Assembly (NCBI GenBank): GCA_001770855.1
Contig: MESE01000016.1
Coordinates: 1 to 64,000 of the forward strand
Direction: 5' to 3'
DNA from: Burkholderiales bacterium RIFCSPLOWO2_02_FULL_57_36
Lineage (GTDB): Bacteria; Pseudomonadota; Gammaproteobacteria; Burkholderiales; Burkholderiaceae_D
Length of the DNA: 64,000 nucleotides
A program made the position numbers and the translations under genes. This document shows, one piece after another, positions 23,759-33,547 of the stretch (position 1 is its first letter; each line of letters starts with the position of its first letter). Under the pieces are notes generated by a model. That model was not told where the DNA came from, made no database searches, and saw nothing but the letters and a program-made list of their open reading frames with translations.

Positions 23759-26068
23759 ATGTTTAACACTATGCATGCAATGGAAAAAATATCGCTCGAA
23801 CGACTGATGCTGCTCGGGTTCGGCATGACATTGGCCATTCTGCTGCTGGCCGGCGGTATCGCATGGAACAATGTGATGCAACCGGTCGCCGCCTTTATCT
23901 GGGGCACGGTCGTCCTGCTGCTGAGCTTCCAGGCCTTGCTGTATGTGCGGATACGGCAGGTAATGCGTCGCCGTCTGGCGTCCGAGCAGGCAGAGCAAGA
24001 GGCGCGCCAGCCATTGTTGAAGGCGGGCGCATTGCAGGATGCCATTTTCCACAGCGCCAATTTTTCCAGTATCGCCACCGACGCGCAGGGCGTGATTCAG
24101 ATTTTCAACGTCGGTGCGGAACGCATGCTCGGTTACAGCGCGGCGGAGGTGGTGGACAAGATCACGCCGGCCGGCATTTCGGATGCGCAGGAACTGGTGG
24201 CGCGCGCCGAGGCCCTGAGCCTGGAACTGGATACCCCGATCACGCCGGGTTTTGAGGCGCTGGTGTTCAAGGCGTCGCGCGGCATCGAGGATATTTACGA
24301 GCTGACCTATATCCGCAAGGACGGCAGCCGCTTCCCGGCGATCGTGTCGGTCACCGCGTTGCGTGATGCGCAAGATAAAGTGATCGGCTACCTGTTGATC
24401 GGCACCGATAACACGGCGCGTAAACAAGTCGAGGCGGAGCAGGCGCTGCTCGATCAACGACTGCGCGACCAGCAGTTCTACACGCGCTCGCTGATCGAAT
24501 CGAATATCGACGCATTGATAACCACCGATCCACGCGGCATCATCAGCGACGTCAATCAGCAGATGGAAGCGTTGACGGGTTGTTCGCGCGATGAATTGAT
24601 CGGCGCACCGTTCAAAAACTATTTTACCGATCCGGAGCGGGCCGAGGTGGCCATCAAGCGCGTTCTGCGCGAAGGCAAGGTGACCAACTACGAGTTGACT
24701 GCCCACGCCAGGGATGGCAAGGAAACGGTCGTCTCGTACAACGCGACCACCTTCCATGACCGGGACCGCAAGCTGCAAGGCGTGTTTGCCGCGGCGCGCG
24801 ATGTCACCGAGCGCAAGCAGTTCGAGCATGTACTGCAGGAAAATAACGTCGAGCTGGAAACCGCGAAAGCGGCCGCGGAAAAAGCCAACCTGGCGAAATC
24901 GGAATTTTTGTCCAGCATGAGTCATGAATTGCGCACGCCGCTCAATGCAGTGTTGGGATTCGCGCAATTGATGGCGTCCGAGACGCCGCCGCCGACATCG
25001 GCGCAGAAACTGTCGATCGACCAGATCTTGCAGGCCGGCTGGTACCTGTTGCGCCTGATCAATGAAATCCTCGATCTGGCGATGATCGAATCGGGCAAGG
25101 TAACGATGTCGCAGGAATCGATGTCGCTGGCGGAGGTGCTGCAGGATTGCCAGGCAATGATTGAACCTCAGGCGCAAAAGCGCAGGATACAGATGACGTT
25201 CCCGCGCTTTGATAGTCAGTACTACGTCCATGCCGATCGGACCAGGGTCAAGCAAGTGATGATCAACCTGCTGGCCAATGCGATCAAATATAACCGGGAT
25301 GGCGGCGCGGTCATCGTCAAATGCGCGGTGCACGAAAACCGGGTGCGCATCAGCGTTAAGGATACCGGCACCGGCCTGGCGCCGGAGCAGTTGGCGCAAC
25401 TCTTTCAGCCGTTCAATCGGCTCGGCCAAGAGACCAGTGCCGAAGAAGGCACCGGCATCGGCCTGGTCGTCACCAAGCAACTGGTCGAATTGATGGGCGG
25501 CGCCATCGGCGTCGAAAGCAATGTCGGAACCGGCAGCGTATTCTGGGTCGAATTCGCCGCGTCGAGCGCGCCGGAACTGGAGCACGACGGTATCGGCGAG
25601 CCCGGCGCGGATGAGCCGGAGCATGCATCGGCGGCGCTCGTGTTGCCGTTCCAACGCACGCTGCTCTATGTCGAGGACAATCCGGCAAATCTGGCGCTGG
25701 TCGAGCAACTGATTGCAAGACGCAGCGATTTGAAATTGTTGACCGCCATCGACGGCCACCTGGGCATCCAACTGGCGCGCGCCTATCAGCCGGATGTGAT
25801 TTTGATGGATATCAATTTACCCGGCATCAGTGGTTTCGGTGCGCTGGAAATTTTGCAAAGAGATCCCGTAACGGCCCACATCCCGGTGATGGCATTGTCA
25901 GCCAACGCCGTTCCGCGCGACATTGAGAGAGGTATCGAGGCCGGGTTTTTCCGCTATCTGACAAAACCGATCAAGGTCCTCGAGTTCATGGATGCGCTGG
26001 ATGTCGCATTGCATTATGCTGCGGAACATGGCCTGGACGAGAAATCGAATACCGAGACCGCGGCATAA
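23759..26068 (+). CDS. Membrane hybrid histidine kinase (PAS-PAS-HisKA-HATPase-REC)
   Basis: 769 residues; the ATG is preceded by AAGG. Two membrane helices (about 17-36 and 42-62) with almost no periplasmic loop. PAS 1 is at about 90-215 (FSSIATDAQGVIQIFNVGAERMLGYSA), PAS 2 at about 240-355 (LIESNIDALITTDPRGIISDVNQQME). The HisKA box is SEFLSSMSHELRTPLNAVLGFAQLM (about 380-405). The HATPase domain has NLLANAIKYNRDGG and EGTGIGLVVTKQLVELMGG. The C-terminal receiver (about 640-755) has ILMDINLPG. PAS sensing close to the membrane suggests a cytoplasmic redox or small-molecule signal. The REC-PAS gene 42 bases downstream is the likely partner. Confidence 0.92.
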   Translation: MFNTMHAMEKISLERLMLLGFGMTLAILLLAGGIAWNNVMQPVAAFIWGTVVLLLSFQALLYVRIRQVMRRRLASEQAEQEARQPLLKAGALQDAIFHSANFSSIATDAQGVIQIFNVGAERMLGYSAAEVVDKITPAGISDAQELVARAEALSLELDTPITPGFEALVFKASRGIEDIYELTYIRKDGSRFPAIVSVTALRDAQDKVIGYLLIGTDNTARKQVEAEQALLDQRLRDQQFYTRSLIESNIDALITTDPRGIISDVNQQMEALTGCSRDELIGAPFKNYFTDPERAEVAIKRVLREGKVTNYELTAHARDGKETVVSYNATTFHDRDRKLQGVFAAARDVTERKQFEHVLQENNVELETAKAAAEKANLAKSEFLSSMSHELRTPLNAVLGFAQLMASETPPPTSAQKLSIDQILQAGWYLLRLINEILDLAMIESGKVTMSQESMSLAEVLQDCQAMIEPQAQKRRIQMTFPRFDSQYYVHADRTRVKQVMINLLANAIKYNRDGGAVIVKCAVHENRVRISVKDTGTGLAPEQLAQLFQPFNRLGQETSAEEGTGIGLVVTKQLVELMGGAIGVESNVGTGSVFWVEFAASSAPELEHDGIGEPGADEPEHASAALVLPFQRTLLYVEDNPANLALVEQLIARRSDLKLLTAIDGHLGIQLARAYQPDVILMDINLPGISGFGALEILQRDPVTAHIPVMALSANAVPRDIERGIEAGFFRYLTKPIKVLEFMDALDVALHYAAEHGLDEKSNTETAA

Positions 26069-26110
26069 TGGCGCGGCATGACAGAGACATGACTTTTTGG
26101 GACAAATGCA

Positions 26111-26941
26111 ATGCTTGAAGCATCCGAGATTTTGAACGCCAGCATCCTGATCGTCGATGATCAGGAACCTAACGTCGTGCTGTTGGAAAAAATGCTGCGC
26201 AACGCGGGTTATCTGCGTATCGCGTCGACGATGGATCCCTTCGCGGTCTGTGCCCTGCATTCGGCCCATCGCTACGATTTGATTCTGCTCGACCTGCAAA
26301 TGCCCGGCATGGATGGATTCGAGGTCATGGAGAGCTTGAAGGAAATCGAGACGGACGGTTATCTTCCGGTGCTGGTCATCACGGCGCAACCGGGCCACAA
26401 GCTGCGCGCGCTGCAAGCGGGCGCCAAGGACTTCGTCAGCAAGCCGTTCGATCTGGTCGAAGTGCAGACGCGCATCCACAACATGCTGGAAGTGCGGCTG
26501 TTGTATCAAAAACTGGGCAATTACAACAAGGTGCTGGAGCAGACGGTGCTGGAACGCACCGCCGAATTGCGCGAAAGCGAGGCCCGCTTCAAGAGTTTTA
26601 CGGAACTGTCGTCGGACTGGTATTGGGAGCAGGATGCACAAGGGAAATTCACCAAGGTTTCCGGCCCGGTGTTTGAAATGCTCGGTATCGGGCCGCAAGA
26701 CATGCTGGGTGCCCCCGGTACCGTGCTGACTGGATGGAATGCGGACGAGCGGGCTCTGCTGGATGCCAACATCGCGGCCAGGCGCCCGTTCCTCGACTTT
26801 GTCTATAGCCGCAGCAATGCCGATGGCAGCATGCAATATCTGCAAGTCAGCGGCGAACCGATGTTCGATTCGTCCAGCCGCTTCATCGGATATCGCGGAA
26901 TCGGCGCGGACATCACCGATCGCATGCAGTCCGGAAAATAG
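26111..26941 (+). CDS. Response regulator with REC-PAS architecture
   Basis: 276 residues. The receiver (about 9-130) has ILIVDDQEPN, LILLDLQMPGMDG with the phospho-acceptor Asp, and DFVSKPFDLVEV with the conserved Lys. A coiled-coil linker (NYNKVLEQTVLERTAELRESEARF) leads to a PAS domain (about 165-272) ending YRGIGADITDRMQSGK. There is no DNA-binding, GGDEF, EAL or HD-GYP output, so it may signal by protein contact or be a truncated form of longer relatives. It is likely co-transcribed with the upstream hybrid kinase. Confidence 0.85.
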   Translation: MLEASEILNASILIVDDQEPNVVLLEKMLRNAGYLRIASTMDPFAVCALHSAHRYDLILLDLQMPGMDGFEVMESLKEIETDGYLPVLVITAQPGHKLRALQAGAKDFVSKPFDLVEVQTRIHNMLEVRLLYQKLGNYNKVLEQTVLERTAELRESEARFKSFTELSSDWYWEQDAQGKFTKVSGPVFEMLGIGPQDMLGAPGTVLTGWNADERALLDANIAARRPFLDFVYSRSNADGSMQYLQVSGEPMFDSSSRFIGYRGIGADITDRMQSGK

Positions 26942-27371
26942 TAGATCAGCCGCTGTACAATTCAAGCACGGCTGCAAACCGTGTGAGCTTTCAAGTGTCG
27001 CTCGCCTCAACGAGCGCTCTCCATCGCAAGGGCATCGCCCTTGCCGCGCCTTGCTCCTGACTCGGCGCCGAATTCATTACATTCCTTTTTCAATCAAGCG
27101 TTTGCCCGGGATACTGGCGCCTAAACATAAGTTTCTATTCGGGAACAAAAGCAAAAATACAGTGTCTTATCAACCGTGCATTCGATGTCGAAAGGGATGG
27201 CGTAGCAAATCGGCATCTGTTTCGATTCTCACCATCATCGCTCCAGAGGGCTTTTGCGCACGATCTGCCGGTCGCGATCGTGACGCATCGGTGCCTGGGT
27301 AAAGAGGTGACGTATCGATGCATCGAGTGAGTTCAAGTGAACAAGTACGGGCAAAACGGGGAGAATGTGCC
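26942..27371. other. Intergenic region, no gene seen
   Basis: About 430 bases after the REC-PAS gene. It contains a short palindrome AAGGGCATCGCCCTT and no convincing start signals, terminator or coding composition. The end holds GGGGAGAA, the ribosome-binding site for the small gene at 27372. Confidence 0.45.
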
Positions 27372-27557
27372 ATGAAATGGTATTACAAGTGGAAGCTGAG
27401 AAAAATTCAGAAGGAAATCAACCAACTTCAGGAGTTATCGAACCATCGATTAGTCGAAGATTACACGCCCAATTCTCGCTTGCGTATTCTTGACCGTCTG
27501 GAGAAACATCTGCAGGACCAGCTGGCGCAATCTTCTCCGCCGTCAACGCAGAATTAA
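27372..27557 (+). CDS. Hypothetical small basic/helical protein
   Basis: 61 residues from the ATG that has GGGGAG upstream; an in-frame ATG 18 codons earlier has no such site. The sequence is charged and helical: MKWYYKWKLRKIQKEINQLQELS, then SRLRILDRLEKHLQDQLAQ. It lacks a signal peptide or membrane segment. The Trp/Tyr/Lys-rich N-terminus is amphipathic and could contact membrane. Function unknown. Confidence 0.6.
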   Translation: MKWYYKWKLRKIQKEINQLQELSNHRLVEDYTPNSRLRILDRLEKHLQDQLAQSSPPSTQN

Positions 27558-27858
27558 TCCGGTCGGAAATAAACATTTTCATTTCACAGGCGTCCCGGCG
27601 CCATTCGTGATTGATGGCGGCGCATGCCGCGCCGCCAGATCGTCGATCCATCTTTGCAAGACGCGGAGATGGAACCGATCGAGCCTGTCAGAAATGCATT
27701 CGCAATAAAGCATTGCGTAAAACGCCGCGACATCTGAAAAATTCCCTGTTTCGTTTTTCCCCGATTTGATTCGGCATCCTGACGGCTTGCGCTGCTGCGT
27801 GCTGGCGGTACAATTGCTGCCGGTTTGTCAATTGATATCGGGACGAAGGGGAATCGCT
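27558..27858. other. Intergenic region, no gene seen
   Basis: About 300 bases between the small helical protein and the CPBP protease. The frame of the protease is open upstream to 27766, but that stretch lacks a start signal and its translation has no membrane-protein character, so I leave it as leader sequence. Confidence 0.45.
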
Positions 27859-28623
27859 TTGCAAGAAATCACAGTTCAGGATCGCGTGAAACACTGGGGC
27901 CTGTTGGGCACGCTTCTTTGGGGAGCGCTTGTCGCGGCAGTATATGTCGTGGTCGGAAGCGCCGTGGCGGGCGTTTATGTCGGTGTAACCCAGAGCGTGC
28001 TCTCGCCTGATGATCTGTCCGATGCATTGTTGAATACGCAGTACGACGGCATGGCAATCTCGTTGAGCACCTTCGCCACAACCTTGGTGTGCAGTTTGCT
28101 GATCGTGCTTGCGGTCAAACTGAAACGCGGTTCGGATCTTCAGCAATATCTGGGATTGACCATGCCGTCCAAAAGAGAAACCGGCAGATGGCTAATGTTG
28201 TTTGCCGGGCTTTTGATCGTACTGGACCTGTTTACCTATTTTCTGGGCAAACCCATCGTTCCGGAATTCATGTGGCGCATATATTCATCGATCGAATCCC
28301 GCTGGATTCTGTGGATCGCCTTGATCGTTGCCGCGCCATTGATTGAAGAACTGTTTTTCCGGGGATTTCTGCTCAAAGGGCTTTCAGAGTCGCCGCTCGG
28401 GCCGGCCGGTGCGGTGGTTTTGACTTCCGCGGCATGGGCCGTGATTCATATGCAATACGATCTTTACGGGATCGGCACGATCTTCTTGATGGGGCTGGTT
28501 CTGGGTGCGGCAAGGATCATGACCGGATCAACGATACTGACCATTTTTCTGCATTCCGTTGCAAATCTCGTTGCGACAGTCGAAACCGTTATTTTCCTGT
28601 CATTTTTCAGTCCGGCCGGTTAA
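27859..28623 (+). CDS. CPBP family intramembrane glutamic endopeptidase
   Basis: 254 residues from a TTG start chosen because GAAGGGGAA lies just upstream; the frame is open further but carries no better start. About seven membrane helices. The protease motifs are APLIEELFFRGFLLKG (EExxxR with the catalytic Glu pair), AWAVIHMQYD and LHSVANL. The family (CAAX prenyl protease / bacteriocin self-immunity, Rce1-like) cleaves membrane substrates. The bacterial substrate is unknown here, and no bacteriocin gene is adjacent. Confidence 0.85.
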   Translation: MQEITVQDRVKHWGLLGTLLWGALVAAVYVVVGSAVAGVYVGVTQSVLSPDDLSDALLNTQYDGMAISLSTFATTLVCSLLIVLAVKLKRGSDLQQYLGLTMPSKRETGRWLMLFAGLLIVLDLFTYFLGKPIVPEFMWRIYSSIESRWILWIALIVAAPLIEELFFRGFLLKGLSESPLGPAGAVVLTSAAWAVIHMQYDLYGIGTIFLMGLVLGAARIMTGSTILTIFLHSVANLVATVETVIFLSFFSPAG

Positions 28624-28716
28624 GTTCGAAATGGCCGCTCCGCGCCAACCCTTAACCGTCATTCCAAGTTTGCTAAGGGACGTGGACGAAATAAGGAAAT
28701 TATTCCGTGCACGTTC

Positions 28717-29427
28717 CTAAACCCCGACATACTTATGCCAGATCTCCGGCGACAGCCGCAGCTCGCTTGACGTTCCCGACCAGACGACTTTACCGCGCTC
28801 GATGACGGTGTGCCGGTCCGCGAGCGCGATCAAGCGTTCGATGTATTTGTCGATAATCAGCGTGGTCTGCCCCATCGTTCGCAACTGTGCGAGGCAGCGC
28901 CAGATGTCTTCACGCACCAGTGGCGCCAGCCCCTCCGTCGCTTCATCCAGGATCAGCAGGTAGGGATTGGTCATCAGCGCGCGGCCGATCGCCAGCATCT
29001 GCTGTTCGCCGCCGGACAGCTGGTTGCCCATGTTGCCGGCACGCTCCTTCAGACGCGGGAAAAGTGCATATACCCGTTCCAGCGTCCACGGCTCCGCTGC
29101 CTGGCAACGATTCGATGCGAACGCGACCAGGTTTTCCCTGACGGTCAGGTTGGAAAAAATCTGCCGGCCTTCCGGCACGATGGCGATCCCGCTGCGCGCG
29201 ATCCGGTCCGCCGGCCATTGATCGATGCGTTTGCCGTTGAAATGAATCTGCCCGCTTTTGATGCGATTGAGCCCGAGTATAGAGCGCACGGTCGTGGTTT
29301 TTCCCATGCCGTTGCGCCCGAGCAGCGTGGCGACCTTGCCGGGTTCGATGTCGAGGCTGATGCCGAACAGCACCTGGCTGCTGCCGTATGCGGCCGCTAT
29401 ATCTTGCACGCGCAGGATCGGGTTCAT
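28717..29427 (-). CDS. livF: Branched-chain amino acid-type ABC transporter ATP-binding protein LivF
   Basis: 236 residues. The Walker A motif is GRNGMGKTT (37-45), the signature LSGGEQQ (about 137), and Walker B LLILDEATEGLAP. It ends with the LivF-type WHKYVGV. It powers uptake together with LivG. It overlaps livG by four bases (ATGA) and is the last gene of the minus-strand operon livH-livM-livG-livF. The genuine substrate of this cassette could be an amide, urea or aromatic compound rather than Leu/Ile/Val, since the sequence does not fix it. Confidence 0.9.
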   Translation of the reverse strand: MNPILRVQDIAAAYGSSQVLFGISLDIEPGKVATLLGRNGMGKTTTVRSILGLNRIKSGQIHFNGKRIDQWPADRIARSGIAIVPEGRQIFSNLTVRENLVAFASNRCQAAEPWTLERVYALFPRLKERAGNMGNQLSGGEQQMLAIGRALMTNPYLLILDEATEGLAPLVREDIWRCLAQLRTMGQTTLIIDKYIERLIALADRHTVIERGKVVWSGTSSELRLSPEIWHKYVGV

Positions 29428-30179
29428 GCGATCACCTCGTCGCCGAGATAGGCTTTCTTCACCTCCGGATTGCGGCGGATGTCGTCCGGCGTACCGGTTG
29501 CAATGATCCGGCCGGACACCAATACCGAAATCCGGTCCGCGACACGAAATACCGTGTCCATGTCATGTTCGACCAGCAGCACCGTGACCTTGCCGCGCAG
29601 GTTTTCGATCAACGGCACGATGCCGGCCGATTCTTCCTGGCCCATGCCCGCCATCGGCTCATCGAGCAACAGCAATTTCGGTTTGGTGGCGAGCGCGAGG
29701 CCGAGTTCCAGCCGCCGCTTTTCGCCATGCGCGAGGCTGGCGCCCGGAAAGCCGGTCCGATTGCCGAGCCCGATCTGCCGCGCAATCGCATACGCTTCAT
29801 CGAACAAGGATTGTTCCGACAACACCGGTCGCCAGAAGCGCATGCTGCTGCCGGCGCGCGCCTGCACCGCCAGCGCAAGATTGTCGAGCACCGACAAATT
29901 GTTGAATATGTTCGTGATCTGATACGAACGCGCCAGACCGATCGTCACACGGTCATGCATCGGCATGCGGGTTACCTCTTTTCCGTCAAAAAGAATCCGG
30001 CCCGAGTCCGGTACGATGGCACCGGATATCTGGTGTATCAGTGTGGTCTTGCCGGCGCCGTTGGGACCGATCAGCGCGTGGATTTCGCCCGCATGCACCG
30101 TCAGGTTCAGATGATCGGTAGCGGCCAGTCCGCCGAAGCGTTTGACCAGTTCACGCAGTTCGAGCACCGCTTGCGTCAT
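29424..30179 (-). CDS. livG: Branched-chain amino acid-type ABC transporter ATP-binding protein LivG
   Basis: 251 residues from the ATG that overlaps the livM stop (ATGA); the long frame upstream is a read-through of livM in another frame. Walker A is GPNGAGKTT, the LivG-type insertion is GLARSYQITNIFNNLSVLDN, the signature is SLAHGEKRRLELGLAL (SHGE in place of SGGQ, typical for LivG), and Walker B is LLLLDEPMAGMG. It partners with LivF. Confidence 0.9.
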   Translation of the reverse strand: MTQAVLELRELVKRFGGLAATDHLNLTVHAGEIHALIGPNGAGKTTLIHQISGAIVPDSGRILFDGKEVTRMPMHDRVTIGLARSYQITNIFNNLSVLDNLALAVQARAGSSMRFWRPVLSEQSLFDEAYAIARQIGLGNRTGFPGASLAHGEKRRLELGLALATKPKLLLLDEPMAGMGQEESAGIVPLIENLRGKVTVLLVEHDMDTVFRVADRISVLVSGRIIATGTPDDIRRNPEVKKAYLGDEVIA

Positions 30180-31147
30180 TTCGCATCCTCCCGCGAAACA
30201 TCGGCGCGACGCCGGCGGTGGAACAAGCTTGCCAGGCCGTTCGGCAGCAGCATCACGACCGCCAGCAAGATCAGTCCCAGCCCAAGCTGCCAATGGATCG
30301 TATAACCCGACAGGATTTCTTCCAGCAGCAGCATCGCGACCGCACCGAGCACGCCTCCGGCCAGGTAGCCGACCCCGCCCAGGATCACCATCACCATCAG
30401 CGTGCCGGACTGGGTCCAGTGAATCAGGTTGGGACTCACCAGCATGTTCTGGTTGGCGATCAGCGCGCCGGCCAGGCCGGCCATCGCACCGCCCGCGATG
30501 AAGCACACCAGCTTGTAGCGGAACACCGGATAGCCGATGGCTTCCATGCGGGTTTCATTTTCGCGGATTGCCTGGACGACTCGGCCGAAACGCGAATTGA
30601 CCAGGCGATACACCATCAGCACCGATACCGATAGCAGCGCCAGCACCACGTAATAGAACGCGCTGTCGGACGCCAGGTCGAGTCCGATCGTTGAACGCGC
30701 CGGAAGGGAAAGGCCATCGTCGCCGCCATAGGCGCGCAATGAAATGAACAGGTAATACACCATCTGCGCGAACGCCAGCGTGATCATGATGAAATACATG
30801 CCGCGCGTGCGCAGCGAAATGAGCCCGATCACTGCAGCAAGCAGCGCACTGACCGCGATTGCCGCAGGCCAGGAAAGCCATGCGGACACGATCCCGTGCT
30901 GCATCAGGATGCCGACCGTATAGGCGCCTGTGCCGAAAAATGCCGCATGGCCGAGGCTGACCATGCCGCCAAAACCGATTACCAGATTCAGGCTGGTGGC
31001 GGCAATTGCAAAGATCATCAGCCGGCTTGCGACGCCGATATAAAATTCCTGGTCCAGCGCGGATGCTGCTGGTGGGAAAACTGCCAACAGCGCTAGAAGC
31101 ACAATTACCGCGATAGTTGAAAACCGGTGATGCAGATTGCTTTGCAT
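30176..31147 (-). CDS. livM: Branched-chain amino acid-type ABC transporter permease LivM
   Basis: 323 residues with about nine membrane helices. The family motif SLNLVIGFGGMVSLGHAAFFGTGAYT is at about 52-77, and RFGRVVQAIRENETRMEAIGYPVFRYKL is the cytoplasmic coupling region. The C-terminus is basic (FHRRRRADVS). It follows livH with a nine-base gap and overlaps livG by four bases. Confidence 0.9.
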   Translation of the reverse strand: MQSNLHHRFSTIAVIVLLALLAVFPPAASALDQEFYIGVASRLMIFAIAATSLNLVIGFGGMVSLGHAAFFGTGAYTVGILMQHGIVSAWLSWPAAIAVSALLAAVIGLISLRTRGMYFIMITLAFAQMVYYLFISLRAYGGDDGLSLPARSTIGLDLASDSAFYYVVLALLSVSVLMVYRLVNSRFGRVVQAIRENETRMEAIGYPVFRYKLVCFIAGGAMAGLAGALIANQNMLVSPNLIHWTQSGTLMVMVILGGVGYLAGGVLGAVAMLLLEEILSGYTIHWQLGLGLILLAVVMLLPNGLASLFHRRRRADVSREDAK

Positions 31148-31156
31148 GGCCGCTCC

Positions 31157-32077
31157 TCAACCGCGCGCAGGGAACAATCCCTGCGGTTTATAAAACAATA
31201 CGGCCGCCATCAGCACATAAATCAGGATCGATGCAAGGGCGGGACCGAGGGTGGATGCGATATCGGATGGCATCAGCAGGCGCAGCGTAACCGGAAGCAA
31301 GGTGCGGCTCAGCGTATCGACGATGCCGACCAGCAGCGCACCGACCAGTGCGCCCCGTACCGAGCCGATTCCGCCGATCACGACGACGACGAATGCCAGA
31401 ATCAGGATGCTTTCACCCATGCCGACCTGTACCGCGAGAATCGGACCAAGCAGGCTGCCGGCCAATGCGCACAATGCCGCGCCGAAGGCGAACAACAATG
31501 TGAATACCAGCTTGATGTTGACGCCCATTGCAATTGCCATTTCTCGATTGGATGCGCCGGCGCGCACCATCATGCCGATGCGGGTCTTGACCACGACCAG
31601 GTACAGCAGCGCCGCCACCGCAATGCCGGCGCCGATGATGAACAGCCGGTAGGATGAATAAAAGAAGTCGGGCATCAATTCGACCGGTTGCGCCAGCTGT
31701 GGCGGCGCATTCAAGGTCAGCGGCTGGGCGCCCCACAGCATGCGCGCACCCTCGTTGAAAATGAAGATCAGCGCGAAGGTGGCGAGCACCTGCGACAGAT
31801 GATCGCGGCCGTAGAGCCGGCGCATCACGCCGAGTTCCAGCACCGCGCCGAGCAGGGCGGTCGCGGCGACCGCCAGCAGCATCCCGATCCAGAAGGAGCC
31901 GGTCAGCGCGTTGAACGTGGCGGCGAAATAGGCGCCCGCCATGTACAGCGACCCATGCGCCAGATTGATCAGGTCCATGATGCCGAACACCAGCGTCAAT
32001 CCCGCGGCGAGCAGGAACAGCATCAGGCCGAATTGCAATCCATTCAACGAATGCTCGATGAGGAGCGTGATATCCAT
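31157..32077 (-). CDS. livH: Branched-chain amino acid-type ABC transporter permease LivH
   Basis: 306 residues, about eight membrane helices. Family motifs LLAAGLTLVFGIMDLINLAHGSLYMAGAYF near the N-terminus and the coupling loop MMVRAGASNREMAIAMGVN. It is the first gene of the livHMGF operon, divergent from the binding-protein gene; the 246-base space between must contain both promoters. Confidence 0.9.
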   Translation of the reverse strand: MDITLLIEHSLNGLQFGLMLFLLAAGLTLVFGIMDLINLAHGSLYMAGAYFAATFNALTGSFWIGMLLAVAATALLGAVLELGVMRRLYGRDHLSQVLATFALIFIFNEGARMLWGAQPLTLNAPPQLAQPVELMPDFFYSSYRLFIIGAGIAVAALLYLVVVKTRIGMMVRAGASNREMAIAMGVNIKLVFTLLFAFGAALCALAGSLLGPILAVQVGMGESILILAFVVVVIGGIGSVRGALVGALLVGIVDTLSRTLLPVTLRLLMPSDIASTLGPALASILIYVLMAAVLFYKPQGLFPARG

Positions 32078-32323
32078 GCCCTTGCCTTAATATCAATTCA
32101 ATGATGTGCGTCCAACGGAAATCGCGTCATTGCGTAAAGCACGGCGACAAGGAATCTGAAACGTTTGCTTCCGCGTCGACGGTCGGATTCGCTGCGTTGC
32201 CTAGCATGGCATCCAATTCAGATTAAAATCATGAACTTTACAAGAAAAGCGCTATTTGAGGCGATGGAAGTTTTCAGGATCCTGGCATTGGGCCGAATCC
32301 GTTGGTCAATCATGAGGGAGTCG

Positions 32324-33496
32324 ATGGTGAAGCTACTACGTTATTCCGCGCTTGTACTGGCGCTGTCAGCCGCATCCGGCGCCCACGCGGCCGACAATGT
32401 GAAGGTCGGCATGGTCACCACGCTTTCCGGCGCCGGCGCCGGCCTCGGTGTGGACATCCGCGACGGTTTTTCGCTCGCGCTGAAACATCTCAACAACAAG
32501 TTCGGCAATCTGCCGGTGGAAGTGATCAGCGGCGATGATCAGCAAAACCCGGATGCGGCCAAGCAACTGGTGGACAAGATGCTCAAGAGGGATAAGGTCG
32601 ACCTGATGACCGGCATCGTGTTTTCGAATGTGATGCTGGCGGTCGGTCCGACGATCTTCAACGCCAAAACGCATTACATCAGCGCCAATGCGGGCCCGTC
32701 GCAATACGCAGGGGAGCAGTGCAATCCGTATTTTTTCAACGTGGCGTGGCAAAACGACAACCTGCATGAGGCGGTCGGCAAGCATGTCACTGAAAAAGGC
32801 TTCAAGAATGTGGCGCTGGTTGCGCCCAATTACCCGGCCGGCAAGGATGCGCTGACCGGTTTCAAGCGCTACTACAAAGGCATGGTCGCAGAGGAGATCT
32901 ATACCAAGCTAGGGCAGCTCGACTATGGCGCGGAACTGGCGCAGATCCGGTCGCTGAAGCCAGACGCGGTGTACATCTTTCTGCCGGGCGGCATGGGCAT
33001 CAATTTCATCAAGCAGTTCGTCGATGCGGGCTTGTCAAGGAACGCACAGTTGTTCGGCCCGGGATTTTCCGCCGATGAAGACATCATCAAGGCGGTCGGC
33101 GCGCCGATGCTGGGGATGTTCAATGCGTCGCAATGGAATCACGATTTCGACAATCCGCAAAACAAGCGCTTCGTTGCCGATTTCATCAAGGATTACGGCA
33201 GGTTGCCGTCGCTGTACGCATCGCAAGGCTACGATGCTGCGATGCTGATGGACTCGGCGGTGCGCGGCGTGAATGGCAAGATCGAGGACAAGGAAGCACT
33301 GGGCAAGGCGCTGAAGGCGGCAAAATTCAAATCCGTGCGCGGTGAATTCAAGTTCAACAACAACCACTATCCGATCCAGAATTACTACACCCGCGTCATC
33401 AGCCGGGATGCACAGGACCGGATCACCAACCGTACCTTGGGCGTGGCGCTGCCGAACCACAGCGATGCTTACGCATCCGCTTGCAAAATGAAATAG
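32324..33496 (+). CDS. Periplasmic binding protein of the livHMGF transporter
   Basis: 390 residues. Signal peptide ALVLALSAASGAHAA, then a type I periplasmic-binding fold beginning DNVKVGMVTTLSGAGAGLGVDIRDGFSLALKHLN. GISGDDQQNPD-like and GPSQYAGEQCNPYFFNVAWQND segments line the usual ligand cleft. The ligand is not deducible. The start is set among close alternatives: ATG 32312, ATG 32324 and GTG 32327 all sit next to GAGGGAG. It is transcribed divergently from the permease/ATPase operon and followed by a hairpin at 33505. Confidence 0.88.
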   Translation: MVKLLRYSALVLALSAASGAHAADNVKVGMVTTLSGAGAGLGVDIRDGFSLALKHLNNKFGNLPVEVISGDDQQNPDAAKQLVDKMLKRDKVDLMTGIVFSNVMLAVGPTIFNAKTHYISANAGPSQYAGEQCNPYFFNVAWQNDNLHEAVGKHVTEKGFKNVALVAPNYPAGKDALTGFKRYYKGMVAEEIYTKLGQLDYGAELAQIRSLKPDAVYIFLPGGMGINFIKQFVDAGLSRNAQLFGPGFSADEDIIKAVGAPMLGMFNASQWNHDFDNPQNKRFVADFIKDYGRLPSLYASQGYDAAMLMDSAVRGVNGKIEDKEALGKALKAAKFKSVRGEFKFNNNHYPIQNYYTRVISRDAQDRITNRTLGVALPNHSDAYASACKMK

Positions 33497-33504
33497 TCCG
33501 CATG

Positions 33505-33530
33505 GCTCTTCCAGCTTCGGCTGGAAGAGC
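33505..33530. terminator. Hairpin with TTCG loop between convergent genes
   Basis: Perfect 11-bp arms GCTCTTCCAGC / GCTGGAAGAGC around TTCG, eight bases after the binding-protein stop. No T-run on either side, so probably a bidirectional or Rho-assisted terminator. Confidence 0.6.
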
Positions 33531-33547
33531 GCCATCAAGTTCATCAG

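Noticed and set aside
23756-25771. Very long minus-strand frame (671 codons) opposite the hybrid kinase
   Set aside because: It is an antisense shadow of a GC-rich gene whose own domains are unmistakable; its translation is Arg/Gln/Asp-rich without any fold signature.
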